From: Dehalococcoidales bacterium | GTDB lineage: Bacteria; Chloroflexota; Dehalococcoidia; Dehalococcoidales; UBA2162 | DNA length: 12,665 bases | NCBI GenBank assembly: GCA_030648675.1 | Contig: JAUSGV010000138.1 | Coordinates: forward strand, 1-12,665 | Direction: 5' to 3' | Shown here: one piece after another, positions 1 through 6,540 of the stretch | Layout: each line of letters begins with the position of its first letter | How positions within the stretch are numbered: the stretch's first letter is position 1 | Notes under the pieces: model-generated | Databases searched by the model: none | What the model saw: the letters and a program-made list of their open reading frames with translations, nothing else | What the model was told of the DNA's origin: nothing | Position numbers and translations under genes: made by a program

Positions 1-567
1 GCGCCCGTACCACAACGCCTTCGCCACTTCGGATATGCCTCCGCAGTATCGCAACCGGTCAAGACAATCCACAATGGTTTTTTCAGGTTCCGAAATGTTT
101 ACCTGACTTCCGTCAACAGATATTTGCTTGGCTCCGAAGAACTTACGCTTCGATATAAAGATGAAGCGGTAGGTCACTCCCGAAATCTCCATTGAGGATT
201 TCAGCTTTCTGCTGGTAGATACTATGAATACCGTCCGACTGATCTGCTCCGTATAGCCAAAGTAGTTGAGAGCGCTGCGAAACCCTATGTAATATGGCTT
301 GATGAGGTAAGAAGCGATGATAAATTCGTGTACGGTCCATTCTCTTTCTCGTCCGGCTTCGAACGGCAGTATGAGATATTTACCCTTTTCTATGCGCTGA
401 AGCCATCCTCGCTTTACGAGAGTAGATAATAGCTCACGCAACCGACGGTTACTACTGCCGTAAGCTTTGGCTGCATCCTCGTAGGTGAAAATTCGCTTAC
501 CCTGGCGGGTTATTTCCGTCAGCAGGTCACTTCCAGCCTTACCGAGTGTTCTCACATTGTTTGTCAT
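1..567 (-). CDS. AbiEi-family antitoxin / transcriptional regulator (partial, C-terminus off the left edge)
   Basis: An open frame runs from ATG at 567 to the window edge with no stop, giving 189 codons (N-terminal part only). Residues about 10-65 look like a winged helix and end in RIEKGKYLILP, the usual basic wing of AbiEi-type regulators. About residues 92-108 read YYIGFRSALNYFGYTEQI, and a later stretch has SEPEKTIVDCLDR followed by CGGISEVAKALW; both fit the AbiEi C-terminal domain. In type IV toxin-antitoxin (abortive infection) systems this protein represses its operon and counteracts AbiEii, a nucleotidyltransferase-like toxin. The toxin would lie left of base 1, so pairing cannot be confirmed. 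A solitary AbiEi-like regulator is the alternative. The Shine-Dalgarno is weak (GAGAG). The family call is from motif recognition only. Confidence 0.8.
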   Translation of the reverse strand, partial: MTNNVRTLGKAGSDLLTEITRQGKRIFTYEDAAKAYGSSNRRLRELLSTLVKRGWLQRIEKGKYLILPFEAGREREWTVHEFIIASYLIKPYYIGFRSALNYFGYTEQISRTVFIVSTSRKLKSSMEISGVTYRFIFISKRKFFGAKQISVDGSQVNISEPEKTIVDCLDRLRYCGGISEVAKALWYGR

Positions 568-589
568 GATTATCGTCTCTCAGCCGACT

Positions 590-618
590 ATCATAGCATA
601 AGACGTTATTTTCAACAA
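590..618 (-). promoter_or_regulatory. Candidate sigma70 promoter for the AbiEi gene
   Basis: On the minus strand TTGTTG (618-613), a 17-base spacer and TATGAT (595-590) place a start near 583, about 16 bases before the ATG at 567. The -10 matches 5 of 6 and the -35 is weak. The rest of 619-717 shows no gene and no clear terminator. Confidence 0.4.
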
Positions 619-717
619 GGTGTCATTAAACCCCATCTCATAACGATCTGAATACAAGAAGTGGATGGAAAGACAAAACAGTTCTGTGTATTAAACGACT
701 TACTAGCCCGGATTTGA

Positions 718-792
718 TGGCTCCCCGACTAGGATTCGAACCTAGAACCTAGCGGTTAACAGCCGCGCGCTCTACCGTTGAGCTATCGGGGA
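718..792 (-). tRNA. tRNA-Asn (anticodon GTT)
   Basis: The minus strand folds as a full cloverleaf. The acceptor TCCCCGA (792-786) pairs with TCGGGGA, the D arm is GCTC/GAGC, and the anticodon loop is CTGTTAA, giving anticodon GTT. The T arm is CTAGG-TTCGAAT-CCTAG and the discriminator base is G (721). CCA is encoded at 720-718. Length is 72 nt plus CCA. The first anticodon-stem pair is C-T, leaving four good pairs. The 3' end faces the AbiEi gene; tRNA 3' ends are common integrase target sites, so the position is relevant to a possible island boundary. Confidence 0.97.
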
Positions 793-808
793 GTACGAAG
801 ACTTTTGT

Positions 809-837
809 ATTATAGCAACAGAATTTCTGCTAGACAA
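809..837 (-). promoter_or_regulatory. Promoter of tRNA-Asn
   Basis: On the minus strand TTGTCT (837-832), a 17-base spacer and a perfect TATAAT (814-809) predict a start near 802, about 10 bases before the mature tRNA 5' end at 792. Spacing and position are ideal for a stable-RNA promoter. Confidence 0.75.
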
Positions 838-841
838 CTAT

Positions 842-863
842 GTTTTAGAGTTGTTTTAGAGTT
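842..863. repeat. Two perfect tandem copies of an 11-bp unit
   Basis: GTTTTAGAGTT occurs at 842-852 and again, without a gap, at 853-863. It sits just upstream of the tRNA promoter. It is too short and too few in copies to be a CRISPR array; slippage or a recombination scar are possible explanations. Confidence 0.6.
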
Positions 864-864
864 G

Positions 865-935
865 TGGATTCCTGAAATCACCGGGATGACTTTTACCGAG
901 ATTGCCACGGGCACTTCGTGCCCTCGCAACGACAA
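865..935. repeat. Hairpin-bearing intergenic element, dispersed-repeat-like
   Basis: The stretch holds the perfect hairpin GGGCAC-TTC-GTGCCC (909-923), flanked by a further TTGC (902-905) / GCAA (926-929) pairing. It is preceded by TGGATTCC, which also occurs in the 6541-6660 element. The pattern of a GGATTCC start followed by a GGGCAC/GTGCCC hairpin is typical of non-coding dispersed repeats in many bacterial genomes. No T-run follows on either strand, so it is not a classical terminator, although it lies just past the end of the minus-strand gene at 1005. The remainder of 936-1004 shows no gene. Confidence 0.5.
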
Positions 936-1004
936 CCGGAGAGACAAAACCGATTCCTAAGCGATTTTCAGCGTTTACGCCGACCAGGTATCTTCCGCCG
1001 GCTT

Positions 1005-2108
1005 TCAGTCGCCTAAATCGAAATCCCTTTTAAGTATGCCTGAAAGCTGGTTTAGATACCGGAAAGCCTTTTCCACCAGCACTTCTTCGACGGAAAGGTC
1101 TTCGCCGGCAGTTTGTCCGACCCGGGCATCGTCACACGCCCCCACCTGCCCGATATTTTTCAGGCAGCACCGCGCCGGGGCAAGTAAAGACTGCCGGGCG
1201 ATTTGCTTTATCGGCATACCGGTATTTTCGGAAACCACCTTCCAGTACTGGACAAGCAGGTCAGCCAAACTTTGCGGCGATTGCTCCGCTAAATTATCGG
1301 AGTCAGTCGGCACGATGCCCCAGCAGATAATTCCGCCTTTATTGATGAATCTAGCCACCGAGGCGGCGTACCCCTTCGCCATTAGTTTCATCTGAAAAGC
1401 ATCGAATGAGAGCAAGCCGGTGCCCATATCCAGAAGATAGTCCAGATTTACACTGGCGCAGAGGTGCAGTGCACGGACGCTGTCCACGCCGCTTAAGAAG
1501 CTCCTGTAGTCGGCCTTCGCCTGTACGTCGCTGTATCCGGACAACCCGCTAAACACCCAGCTCAACCCCGGTTCGTCCAGCCAGACGAAAGCATTAGCGT
1601 TTTTCTCTTTAAGCTGCCGGTACTGCGCATTTATCTTCCTCGTAATGAAATCGTAGAGTATCGCCCTAACGTCGTCGTTGTAGATTATCGGCCTTTTGTT
1701 CTCATCGACGACCCTGAATCCGAAGCTGACGGGTCCGATAAGCTGCCCCCTGATAGCCGCGTAGCCGCCCAATTCCAAATTGAGGAAACGGTTGTAAACG
1801 ACGGAATAGCGTTCGGTAAGTAAAAATGTGTCCGGGTCGGACATACGAGCGATATAATCCGGGAGCTCCTTTTCGAACCGGGAGGAGTCGAAAGTGAGCT
1901 TCTTGTTGGCGTCGTCCACGATTATTCCCGGGAAATGCTGGGAGAACTGGGCATACATGTCTTCGTAATAGCTGACGTGGGGCAGTTGCGGCCAGAACGG
2001 GATGTCCAAACTTAGGGTGAGCTTTAACGCCCTTTCAACCTCGCGGTGGGGCATTATTCCCATCGCCGTGGTCTTACAGCCGGCATCGAAGGGTGTTTTC
2101 AAAGTCAT
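1005..2108 (-). CDS. MetE-core / UROD-superfamily methyltransferase, MesB-like folate-independent methionine synthase candidate
   Basis: 367 residues, about the length of the catalytic half of cobalamin-independent methionine synthase, with no N-terminal MetE half. Visible marks are TTAMGIMPHREVERAL near residues 13-28 (the opening strand of the family), WLDEPGL at 176-182 (like the IDEP motif of MetE), HLC at 215-217 and CC at 314-315. His215, Cys217 and one of the late cysteines are the expected zinc ligands. Short core-MetE proteins of anaerobes (the MesA/MesB group) take the methyl group from a corrinoid protein rather than methyl-folate and pass it to homocysteine; that role is inferred here. 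Another corrinoid-linked methyltransferase of the superfamily is possible. It is the third gene of the Fur-DUF3052 unit (35 bases after DUF3052), so a zinc enzyme may be under metal control. Its Shine-Dalgarno is poor. Confidence 0.75.
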   Translation of the reverse strand: MTLKTPFDAGCKTTAMGIMPHREVERALKLTLSLDIPFWPQLPHVSYYEDMYAQFSQHFPGIIVDDANKKLTFDSSRFEKELPDYIARMSDPDTFLLTERYSVVYNRFLNLELGGYAAIRGQLIGPVSFGFRVVDENKRPIIYNDDVRAILYDFITRKINAQYRQLKEKNANAFVWLDEPGLSWVFSGLSGYSDVQAKADYRSFLSGVDSVRALHLCASVNLDYLLDMGTGLLSFDAFQMKLMAKGYAASVARFINKGGIICWGIVPTDSDNLAEQSPQSLADLLVQYWKVVSENTGMPIKQIARQSLLAPARCCLKNIGQVGACDDARVGQTAGEDLSVEEVLVEKAFRYLNQLSGILKRDFDLGD

Positions 2109-2143
2109 CTTAAGTCAAACTCATGCTTTCCGGGCAATCCAAA

Positions 2144-2526
2144 CTAGACGACCTTTAGCCGCAACGCCGACCATGTATCGTCCAGGGCAACCAGGGCTAC
2201 CGCTTCAAGTCCGATGGATTGCCCATATTCCCGGATAGAGTCCCGGTTGATATCGGCTTTGACTTTTGACGTACCCTTCGGATAGCTGACCCACAGCAGC
2301 ACTTTGGGCCTGAGCAGCTTTTTGAGTTTCGGCAAATGGGATTCCAGCTCTTTTCTGGAAACGGCAAAGACCTGAATCAAGTCGACGGGAGAGGACGAAC
2401 TCTCGAGCAGAGCAACCCCCGAAGGCAACTCGCCGAGAATCGGCTTGTAGTCTTTGGGAGCATTCACCAGCAGAACGCGGTAATTCTCTTTGATTTGCAG
2501 CCTTTTGCTATCGATTTGTCAGACAA
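2144..2526 (-). CDS. DUF3052-family protein with an apparent -1 frameshift near its start
   Basis: The clean reading frame is 2144-2467 (GTG start, 107 residues), with stretches such as LPKLKKLLRPKVLLWVSYPK and DDTWSALRL that fit the DUF3052 family (function unknown). Homology continues upstream of the GTG: codons back to about 2505 read RLQIKENYRVLLVNAPKDY, as in family N-termini, but a stop follows at once. In another frame a TTG at 2526-2524 starts MSDKSIAK, preceded 9 bases away by a strong GGAGGGGG Shine-Dalgarno. The two frames join if AAAA at 2506-2503 is read with one extra base, restoring a protein of about 127 residues, close to family length. This is therefore either a sequencing or assembly error, a real lesion, or a -1 slip on GCA-AAA. 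It starts 6 bases after the Fur-family stop. Confidence 0.75.
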
Positions 2527-2532
2527 GGTATT

Positions 2533-2964
2533 TTACCCCCTCCGCTTTCCGGCTATTAATACCGCCGGATTTGATTCCTGCCTTAAACCTGCGTTAGGAG
2601 CTGCGCACACATCGCACTGACCGTGCAGCAATATGTCGTGCTCTTCGAGCCTGTATCCTTTCGGCGCCAGTTTCCTGATATCAACCGGGCAGGCGTGGAT
2701 CTCGAACAATTTATCGCAAATGCGGCAAAGAAAATGGTGGTGGTGCCTGCCGGGTAACTCCCACCGCGAAGACTGTCCGGGTAAGTCGACCTGCCGTATT
2801 CGTCCTTCTTGCTCGAGGATTTTCAAACTCCGGTAAACCGTAGCAATCCCCAGCCCTTTTACCCTGTTCCTGGCCAGTTCAAAAATCTCGGTAACGGATA
2901 ACGGCCTGCCGCTGCCCATCAAGGTTTGATAAATTGCTGTCCGCTGTTGCGTATTTCTCACCAT
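2533..2964 (-). CDS. Fur-family metal-responsive repressor (Zur/Fur/PerR type)
   Basis: 143 residues. The N-terminal winged helix (about 1-70) contains TVYRSLKILEQEGRI (42-56), the recognition-helix signature of the family. The metal and dimer domain shows HHHHF (74-78), CRIC (80-83) and CDVC (117-120), the two CxxC pairs of the structural zinc site, plus His90, Cys92 and His109. It is divergent from a znu-like transporter, which favours a Zur role. The operator in front of it matches the Fur 7-1-7 consensus, so metal specificity is left open. The C-terminal 20 residues after CDVC are a variable tail. Shine-Dalgarno AGAAGG lies 5-8 bases before the ATG at 2964. It heads a unit with DUF3052 and the methyltransferase and probably represses itself. 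Confidence 0.9.
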   Translation of the reverse strand: MVRNTQQRTAIYQTLMGSGRPLSVTEIFELARNRVKGLGIATVYRSLKILEQEGRIRQVDLPGQSSRWELPGRHHHHFLCRICDKLFEIHACPVDIRKLAPKGYRLEEHDILLHGQCDVCAAPNAGLRQESNPAVLIAGKRRG

Positions 2965-2976
2965 GCCTGACCTTCT

Positions 2977-2991
2977 TGATAATAATTATCA
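2977..2991. promoter_or_regulatory. Perfect 7-1-7 Fur-type operator
   Basis: TGATAATAATTATCA is a perfect 15-bp palindrome about one central base and equals the TGATAATnATTATCA consensus known for Fur boxes. It covers the predicted start point of the minus-strand promoter (near 2988), the usual place for autorepression. Confidence 0.85.
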
Positions 2992-2994
2992 CCT

Positions 2995-3024
2995 ATTCTA
3001 CCATTAATATTATTACGGAACCAA
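2995..3024 (-). promoter_or_regulatory. Promoter of the Fur-DUF3052-methyltransferase unit
   Basis: On the minus strand TTGGTT (3024-3019), an 18-base spacer and TAGAAT (3000-2995) predict a start near 2988. That start falls inside the Fur-type box and gives a leader of about 24 bases. Confidence 0.5.
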
Positions 3025-3053
3025 TAATTCCTCACTGCAGCGAATTACGGCTA

Positions 3054-3083
3054 TTGACATCGTTATTGATACTGCATTATCAT
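3054..3083 (+). promoter_or_regulatory. Promoter of znuABC-lgt with overlapping operator-like palindrome
   Basis: TTGACA (3054-3059, perfect -35), an 18-base spacer and TATCAT (3078-3083) form a strong sigma70 match. A 16-bp palindrome with one mismatched pair, TGATACTGCATTATCA (3067-3082), lies across the spacer and -10. It shares TGATA/TATCA arms with the box at 2977-2991 and is a plausible second repressor site. Confidence 0.6.
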
Positions 3084-3122
3084 TTTCAATTATATGGATA
3101 AACACGGAACTGAGAACACAGA

Positions 3123-4034
3123 ATGGAAAAACAACCGGTCTTGATAGCTCTGCTGCTTGTTTCTCTCGTCGGAACGGCATCCTGCCAGCCGCAGATACCC
3201 AACGCTAAAAAATCCATTGTCGTCACTTATTCGATTCTTGGTTCCGTGGTAAGGGACCTGGTGGGCGATCAAGCCGACGTTATCGTCCCCATGCCCAATG
3301 GGTTGGACCCTCACGAATGGCAGCCTTCGGCGAAGGACATCGAGAGATTTAACAAGGCCGACCTGGTCGTGGAAAACGGGCTTGGGCTTGAGGGCGGGAT
3401 GGGAAAGACACTTGACGCGGCAAGGAAAAAAGGAGTCAAGTTCTTTACCGCTTCAGACTACATTACCGTTCGTCATGTCGGGGCTGGGGAGGGGATACCA
3501 ACCGGCGACCCCGATCAGGCGATTGGGGCTGAAGATCCTCACCTGTGGATGGACCCAATAGCCATGAAGAGCATTGTCAGCGCGCTTGCCTCTGAACTTA
3601 AGAATAACCTTAATCTGGATGTGACTGCCCGGGCAATAGACCTGGAGAGCCGGCTGGATACCTTAAACACTGAGGCCACCAACATCGTTACACAAATACC
3701 TCAGGGTGACCGCAAGCTGGTCACTGGACATGAATCTTTGGGGTACTTTGCGCAACGCTACGGTTTTAAGCTGGTGGGAGCAATCGTTCCGAGTATTAGC
3801 TCACAAGCCGAAGTTTCCGCGGCGGACTTGGCAAACCTGAAAAAGTTGATTCAAGATAATCAGGTCAAGGCGATATTTACTGAGCTTGGCACATCGCCAG
3901 TAGTGTCTAAGGCAATTGGTGATGAGACAGGGGTAAAAGTTGTTGAACTAACGACACATGCTCTGTTCAGTGACGGCTCATATTTTACGTATATGAAAAA
4001 CCTCGCCACAGTAGTCGCGAATGGGTTAAAATAG
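3123..4034 (+). CDS. znuA: Metal ABC transporter substrate-binding lipoprotein (ZnuA/TroA, cluster A-I)
   Basis: 303 residues. A hydrophobic signal (6-20) ends in GTASC, so Cys21 would be lipidated and anchor the protein outside the membrane. The usual metal-site histidines are visible: His64 in LDPHEW, His140 in EDPHLW and His203 in TGHESLGYF. Asp284 in FSDG or the nearby His279 is the likely fourth ligand. His203 is the residue that Mn-type PsaA/MntC proteins replace by Glu, so zinc is favoured. However, the His-rich loop of classical ZnuA is missing between His64 and His140, so Mn or mixed specificity remains possible. The Shine-Dalgarno is weak. It is the first gene of znuABC-lgt, 6 bases before the permease and divergent from the Fur-family gene. 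Confidence 0.9.
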   Translation: MEKQPVLIALLLVSLVGTASCQPQIPNAKKSIVVTYSILGSVVRDLVGDQADVIVPMPNGLDPHEWQPSAKDIERFNKADLVVENGLGLEGGMGKTLDAARKKGVKFFTASDYITVRHVGAGEGIPTGDPDQAIGAEDPHLWMDPIAMKSIVSALASELKNNLNLDVTARAIDLESRLDTLNTEATNIVTQIPQGDRKLVTGHESLGYFAQRYGFKLVGAIVPSISSQAEVSAADLANLKKLIQDNQVKAIFTELGTSPVVSKAIGDETGVKVVELTTHALFSDGSYFTYMKNLATVVANGLK

Positions 4035-4040
4035 CGCAGT

Positions 4041-4892
4041 ATGGATTGGCTGATAACCCCATTCACGAATAACAGTTTCATGGTTCAGGCGTTGGTAGCC
4101 GGGATACTGGTATCCATTGCCTGTGCCATTGCCGGCACGTTTATGATTTTGCGCGGTCTGGCCTTCATCGGCGATGCTCTGGCGCACGGCGTTTTACCCG
4201 GCATAGCTGTTGCAATTCTTGTTGGTTTTCCGGGAATGATAGGGGCGGCTATCGGTGCCGGGATTATGATTGGAGGCATCACCTTGATAACACAACGCTC
4301 GCGGTTATCTTCTGATACCGCTATCGGGCTGTTGTTTGTCGGGATGCTTTCTTTAGGCGTGGTGATAGTCTCACGTTCTAATTCCTTCAGCGGCGACCTC
4401 ACTAGAATATTGTTCGGGGAGATTCTTGGTATCAGTTTTCAGTCCATCCTGGTTCAACTGGTGGCAACAGTCGTAATTATAGCTATTGCCATTATTTGTG
4501 CCCGTCCATTTCTGTTACTCAGCTTCGACCCTGAGCAGGCGGAGGTGGCAGGTTTTCCGGTCCGTCTATATCACAACATCATGCTGTTCATGATCGCCAT
4601 TACCGTGATCGTAGCTTTTCAGACCGTCGGCACTTTGCTGGTCTTTGGGCTGCTCATGGCCCCGGCTGGAGCCGGTGCCCTTCTCGCCCGCCGGATAGAA
4701 GCGATGATGGCCTGGGCAATATTTTTCGGCGTGCTCTCAATGTATTCCGGCTTATTGATAAGTTATCACTTTAACCTGGCCGCCGGGGCGGCAATTATAC
4801 TGGTGGCAATAGTGATTTTCTTTATTGTGTTCGTTCTGCAGAACGTACGCCACCGCCGTGCGGTCACTGTTGAGGGGCACAAACATGTCTAG
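4041..4892 (+). CDS. znuB: Metal ABC transporter permease (ZnuB family)
   Basis: 283 residues, the family's normal length, with about eight hydrophobic segments. Family landmarks are MILRGLAFIGDALAHGVLPG (about 33-52) and the QTVGTLLVFGLLMAPAGAGALLA stretch near 192-214, which also contains the coupling region. It forms the membrane channel that receives metal from the lipoprotein and is driven by the ATPase. The ATG at 4041 is chosen because MDWLITPF before the first membrane helix matches family N-termini. A second Met at 4080 would remove them. There is no clear Shine-Dalgarno, so coupling to the upstream gene is likely. Its 3' end overlaps the ATPase start by 8 bases. Confidence 0.93.
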   Translation: MDWLITPFTNNSFMVQALVAGILVSIACAIAGTFMILRGLAFIGDALAHGVLPGIAVAILVGFPGMIGAAIGAGIMIGGITLITQRSRLSSDTAIGLLFVGMLSLGVVIVSRSNSFSGDLTRILFGEILGISFQSILVQLVATVVIIAIAIICARPFLLLSFDPEQAEVAGFPVRLYHNIMLFMIAITVIVAFQTVGTLLVFGLLMAPAGAGALLARRIEAMMAWAIFFGVLSMYSGLLISYHFNLAAGAAIILVAIVIFFIVFVLQNVRHRRAVTVEGHKHV

Positions 4893-5742
4893 TCAGCAGG
4901 AAAACATTACTGTTCCGCCGGTCAGCAGTGATTCTGCCTGTATCACCGCAAGGAATCTCAATGTCGGCTATGCCAAAGAAGTCGTTGTCGCCAACATCAA
5001 CTTCGAACTGGTGCCCGGGGAGGCCTTCGCTCTTATCGGGACCAATGGTTCAGGGAAGTCTACACTCCTTAAAACAATTGTGGGGCTGCTACCGCCAATG
5101 GGCGGCCATTTATCGATTTTTGGAGCCCCCCCCGGCAACAATCACCGCCGGGTCGCGTATCTCGGTCAGTTTCACCATTCGGGATTTGTTTTACCAATCC
5201 GCGCTGTCGATGTCGTACGCATGGGCCGCTTTCCCTCGCACGGGCTTTGGCAGCGGATGACCCGGGAGGACGACGAAATCGTTCACAACGCCATGCACAC
5301 AATGGGTATCGAGGAGTTGGCTGATACACCCTTGATATCGATGTCCGGTGGGCAGCTGCAGCGTACCTATCTGGCGCAGGTGCTGGCCCACCAGGCCGAC
5401 CTGCTGGTGATGGACGAGCCTACCTCAGGTCTGGACGCTGGCGGCAGGGAGCTTTACCTGCACGCGATTAACGACGAACTCTGTCGGGGAGCTTCGGTAC
5501 TCATGGCCACGCATGATATCCAGGAAGAAGCCGCACTCTGCCACCAGGTCATGCTCCTTGCCCGCAAGGTGGTCGCTATAGGTGCACCGGCCGACGTGAT
5601 CACGCCCGAGGCTCTACTCGAAACGTTCGGCATAATTATTTCTGGCGAACAGAAACTTCATGCCCTCGAATGCAAACATGGCCACGACGGTCATCTCGGC
5701 CATAAGCACGAGAATAGTAGAGCGATAAAATTTAAGCAATGA
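4885..5742 (+). CDS. znuC: Metal ABC transporter ATP-binding protein (ZnuC family) with His-rich tail
   Basis: 285 residues. Walker A GTNGSGKST (52-60), Q-loop Gln95, signature MSGGQLQR (153-160), Walker B DLLVMDEP (172-179) and the switch His210 (ATHD) are all intact. It powers the permease encoded just before it. The ATG at 4885 is preferred because GAGGGG lies 7 bases upstream; an in-frame ATG at 4825 would overlap the permease by 68 bases and lacks this site. The C-terminus carries CKHGHDGHLGHKH (263-275), which could bind zinc and sense cytoplasmic metal. That role is inferred. The stop overlaps the lgt start (ATGA). Confidence 0.94.
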   Translation: MSSQQENITVPPVSSDSACITARNLNVGYAKEVVVANINFELVPGEAFALIGTNGSGKSTLLKTIVGLLPPMGGHLSIFGAPPGNNHRRVAYLGQFHHSGFVLPIRAVDVVRMGRFPSHGLWQRMTREDDEIVHNAMHTMGIEELADTPLISMSGGQLQRTYLAQVLAHQADLLVMDEPTSGLDAGGRELYLHAINDELCRGASVLMATHDIQEEAALCHQVMLLARKVVAIGAPADVITPEALLETFGIIISGEQKLHALECKHGHDGHLGHKHENSRAIKFKQ

Positions 5743-6539
5743 TAACCGTTAATATCGATCCCATTCTGATTCATATCGGACCGCTGACCATCCGCTGGTA
5801 CGGCCTGATGTACGTTGTCGGCATCATAGTGGGCTTACTGGTAGTACAACCCTACGCCAAAGCCAAAGGGCTCACCACGGACATTCTGGAAACGATCGTT
5901 CCCTGGGCCGTTCTGGCCGGACTTGTCGGCGCCAGATTATATTTTGTGGTTCAGCAGCCTCTCGGCCAATATCTGTCACAACCATGGCGAATAATCGCGT
6001 TCTGGGAAGGCGGCATGGCTTTCTACGGCGCTATCTTCGGCGTTCTCCTGGTGCTTGTGATTGCCAGCCGGCTCCTCAAATTTCCCCTGCTGACGCTTCT
6101 CGACGTCGCCGGCTTATTCGGCGCCGTAGGACAGTTCTTCGGCCGCATCGGTAATATCATCAACGGCGACATCATCGGTTATCCCACCACTCTGCCCTGG
6201 GGCTTCGTGTATGCCAACCCGAACTCTTTCGCCCCCAGACACGACATTGCCTACCAGCCAGCCGCTCTGTACGAAGCCGTGATAAACGTGGTTCTCTTCG
6301 GCATTCTCTGGCGGCTGAGAAATAAATTTAAACCGGGCGTGCTGTTCTTCGTCTACCTCATCGGCTATTCGATTACCCAGATTATCGTTTTCTTCTGGCG
6401 GGACAACGAGGTTGTCTTCCTCGGATTGAAACAGGCTCAGGTAACTGCAATCGGCGTCATCATAGCGGCTGTAGTAGTTTTCTTTGCGGTGGCGGTAAGC
6501 CGGCGAAAAAAAGGCATTCAGGATACAAAGCAGGCCTAA
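5739..6539 (+). CDS. lgt: Prolipoprotein diacylglyceryl transferase
   Basis: 266 residues, a multi-spanning membrane enzyme that moves diacylglycerol from phosphatidylglycerol to the lipobox cysteine of prolipoproteins. The family signature GRIGNIINGDIIG is at 135-147, followed by LPWG. N-terminal HIGPLTIRWYGLMY (12-25) and EGGMAFYG (90-97) are typical. Tyr96 stands where E. coli Lgt has His103, a change I believe also occurs in other bacterial Lgt proteins. Arg221 in FFWRDNE fits the essential late arginine. The 4-base overlap with the ATPase gene shows co-transcription with znuABC, whose first product is itself a lipoprotein. A terminator-like hairpin follows at 6627. Confidence 0.96.
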   Translation: MITVNIDPILIHIGPLTIRWYGLMYVVGIIVGLLVVQPYAKAKGLTTDILETIVPWAVLAGLVGARLYFVVQQPLGQYLSQPWRIIAFWEGGMAFYGAIFGVLLVLVIASRLLKFPLLTLLDVAGLFGAVGQFFGRIGNIINGDIIGYPTTLPWGFVYANPNSFAPRHDIAYQPAALYEAVINVVLFGILWRLRNKFKPGVLFFVYLIGYSITQIIVFFWRDNEVVFLGLKQAQVTAIGVIIAAVVVFFAVAVSRRKKGIQDTKQA

Positions 6540-6540
6540 A

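Noticed and set aside
143..340. 65-residue open frame on the minus strand
   Set aside because: It is another frame of the AbiEi gene, which runs through the same bases with clear family motifs.
842..863. GTTTTAGAG motif resembling the start of type II CRISPR repeats
   Set aside because: Only two 11-bp units directly abutting, no spacers, no cas genes nearby; a simple tandem duplication explains it.
902..929. Hairpin as a rho-independent terminator for the methyltransferase unit
   Set aside because: The stem is good but no T-run follows on the minus strand, and the element looks like a dispersed repeat; kept as a repeat only.
778..960. 60-residue open frame on the plus strand
   Set aside because: It begins inside the tRNA and crosses the repeat element; no Shine-Dalgarno and no recognisable protein.
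974..1003. Possible second copy of the DUF3052 C-terminus (EDTWSA then stop) after the methyltransferase
   Set aside because: Only about 16 bases match well (15 of 16) and nothing upstream in the frame resembles the family; within chance for a window of this size.
4825..4884. Upstream ATG extending the transporter ATPase by 20 residues
   Set aside because: It would overlap the permease by 68 bases; the ATG at 4885 has a good GAGGGG site at proper distance and the family needs no such extension.
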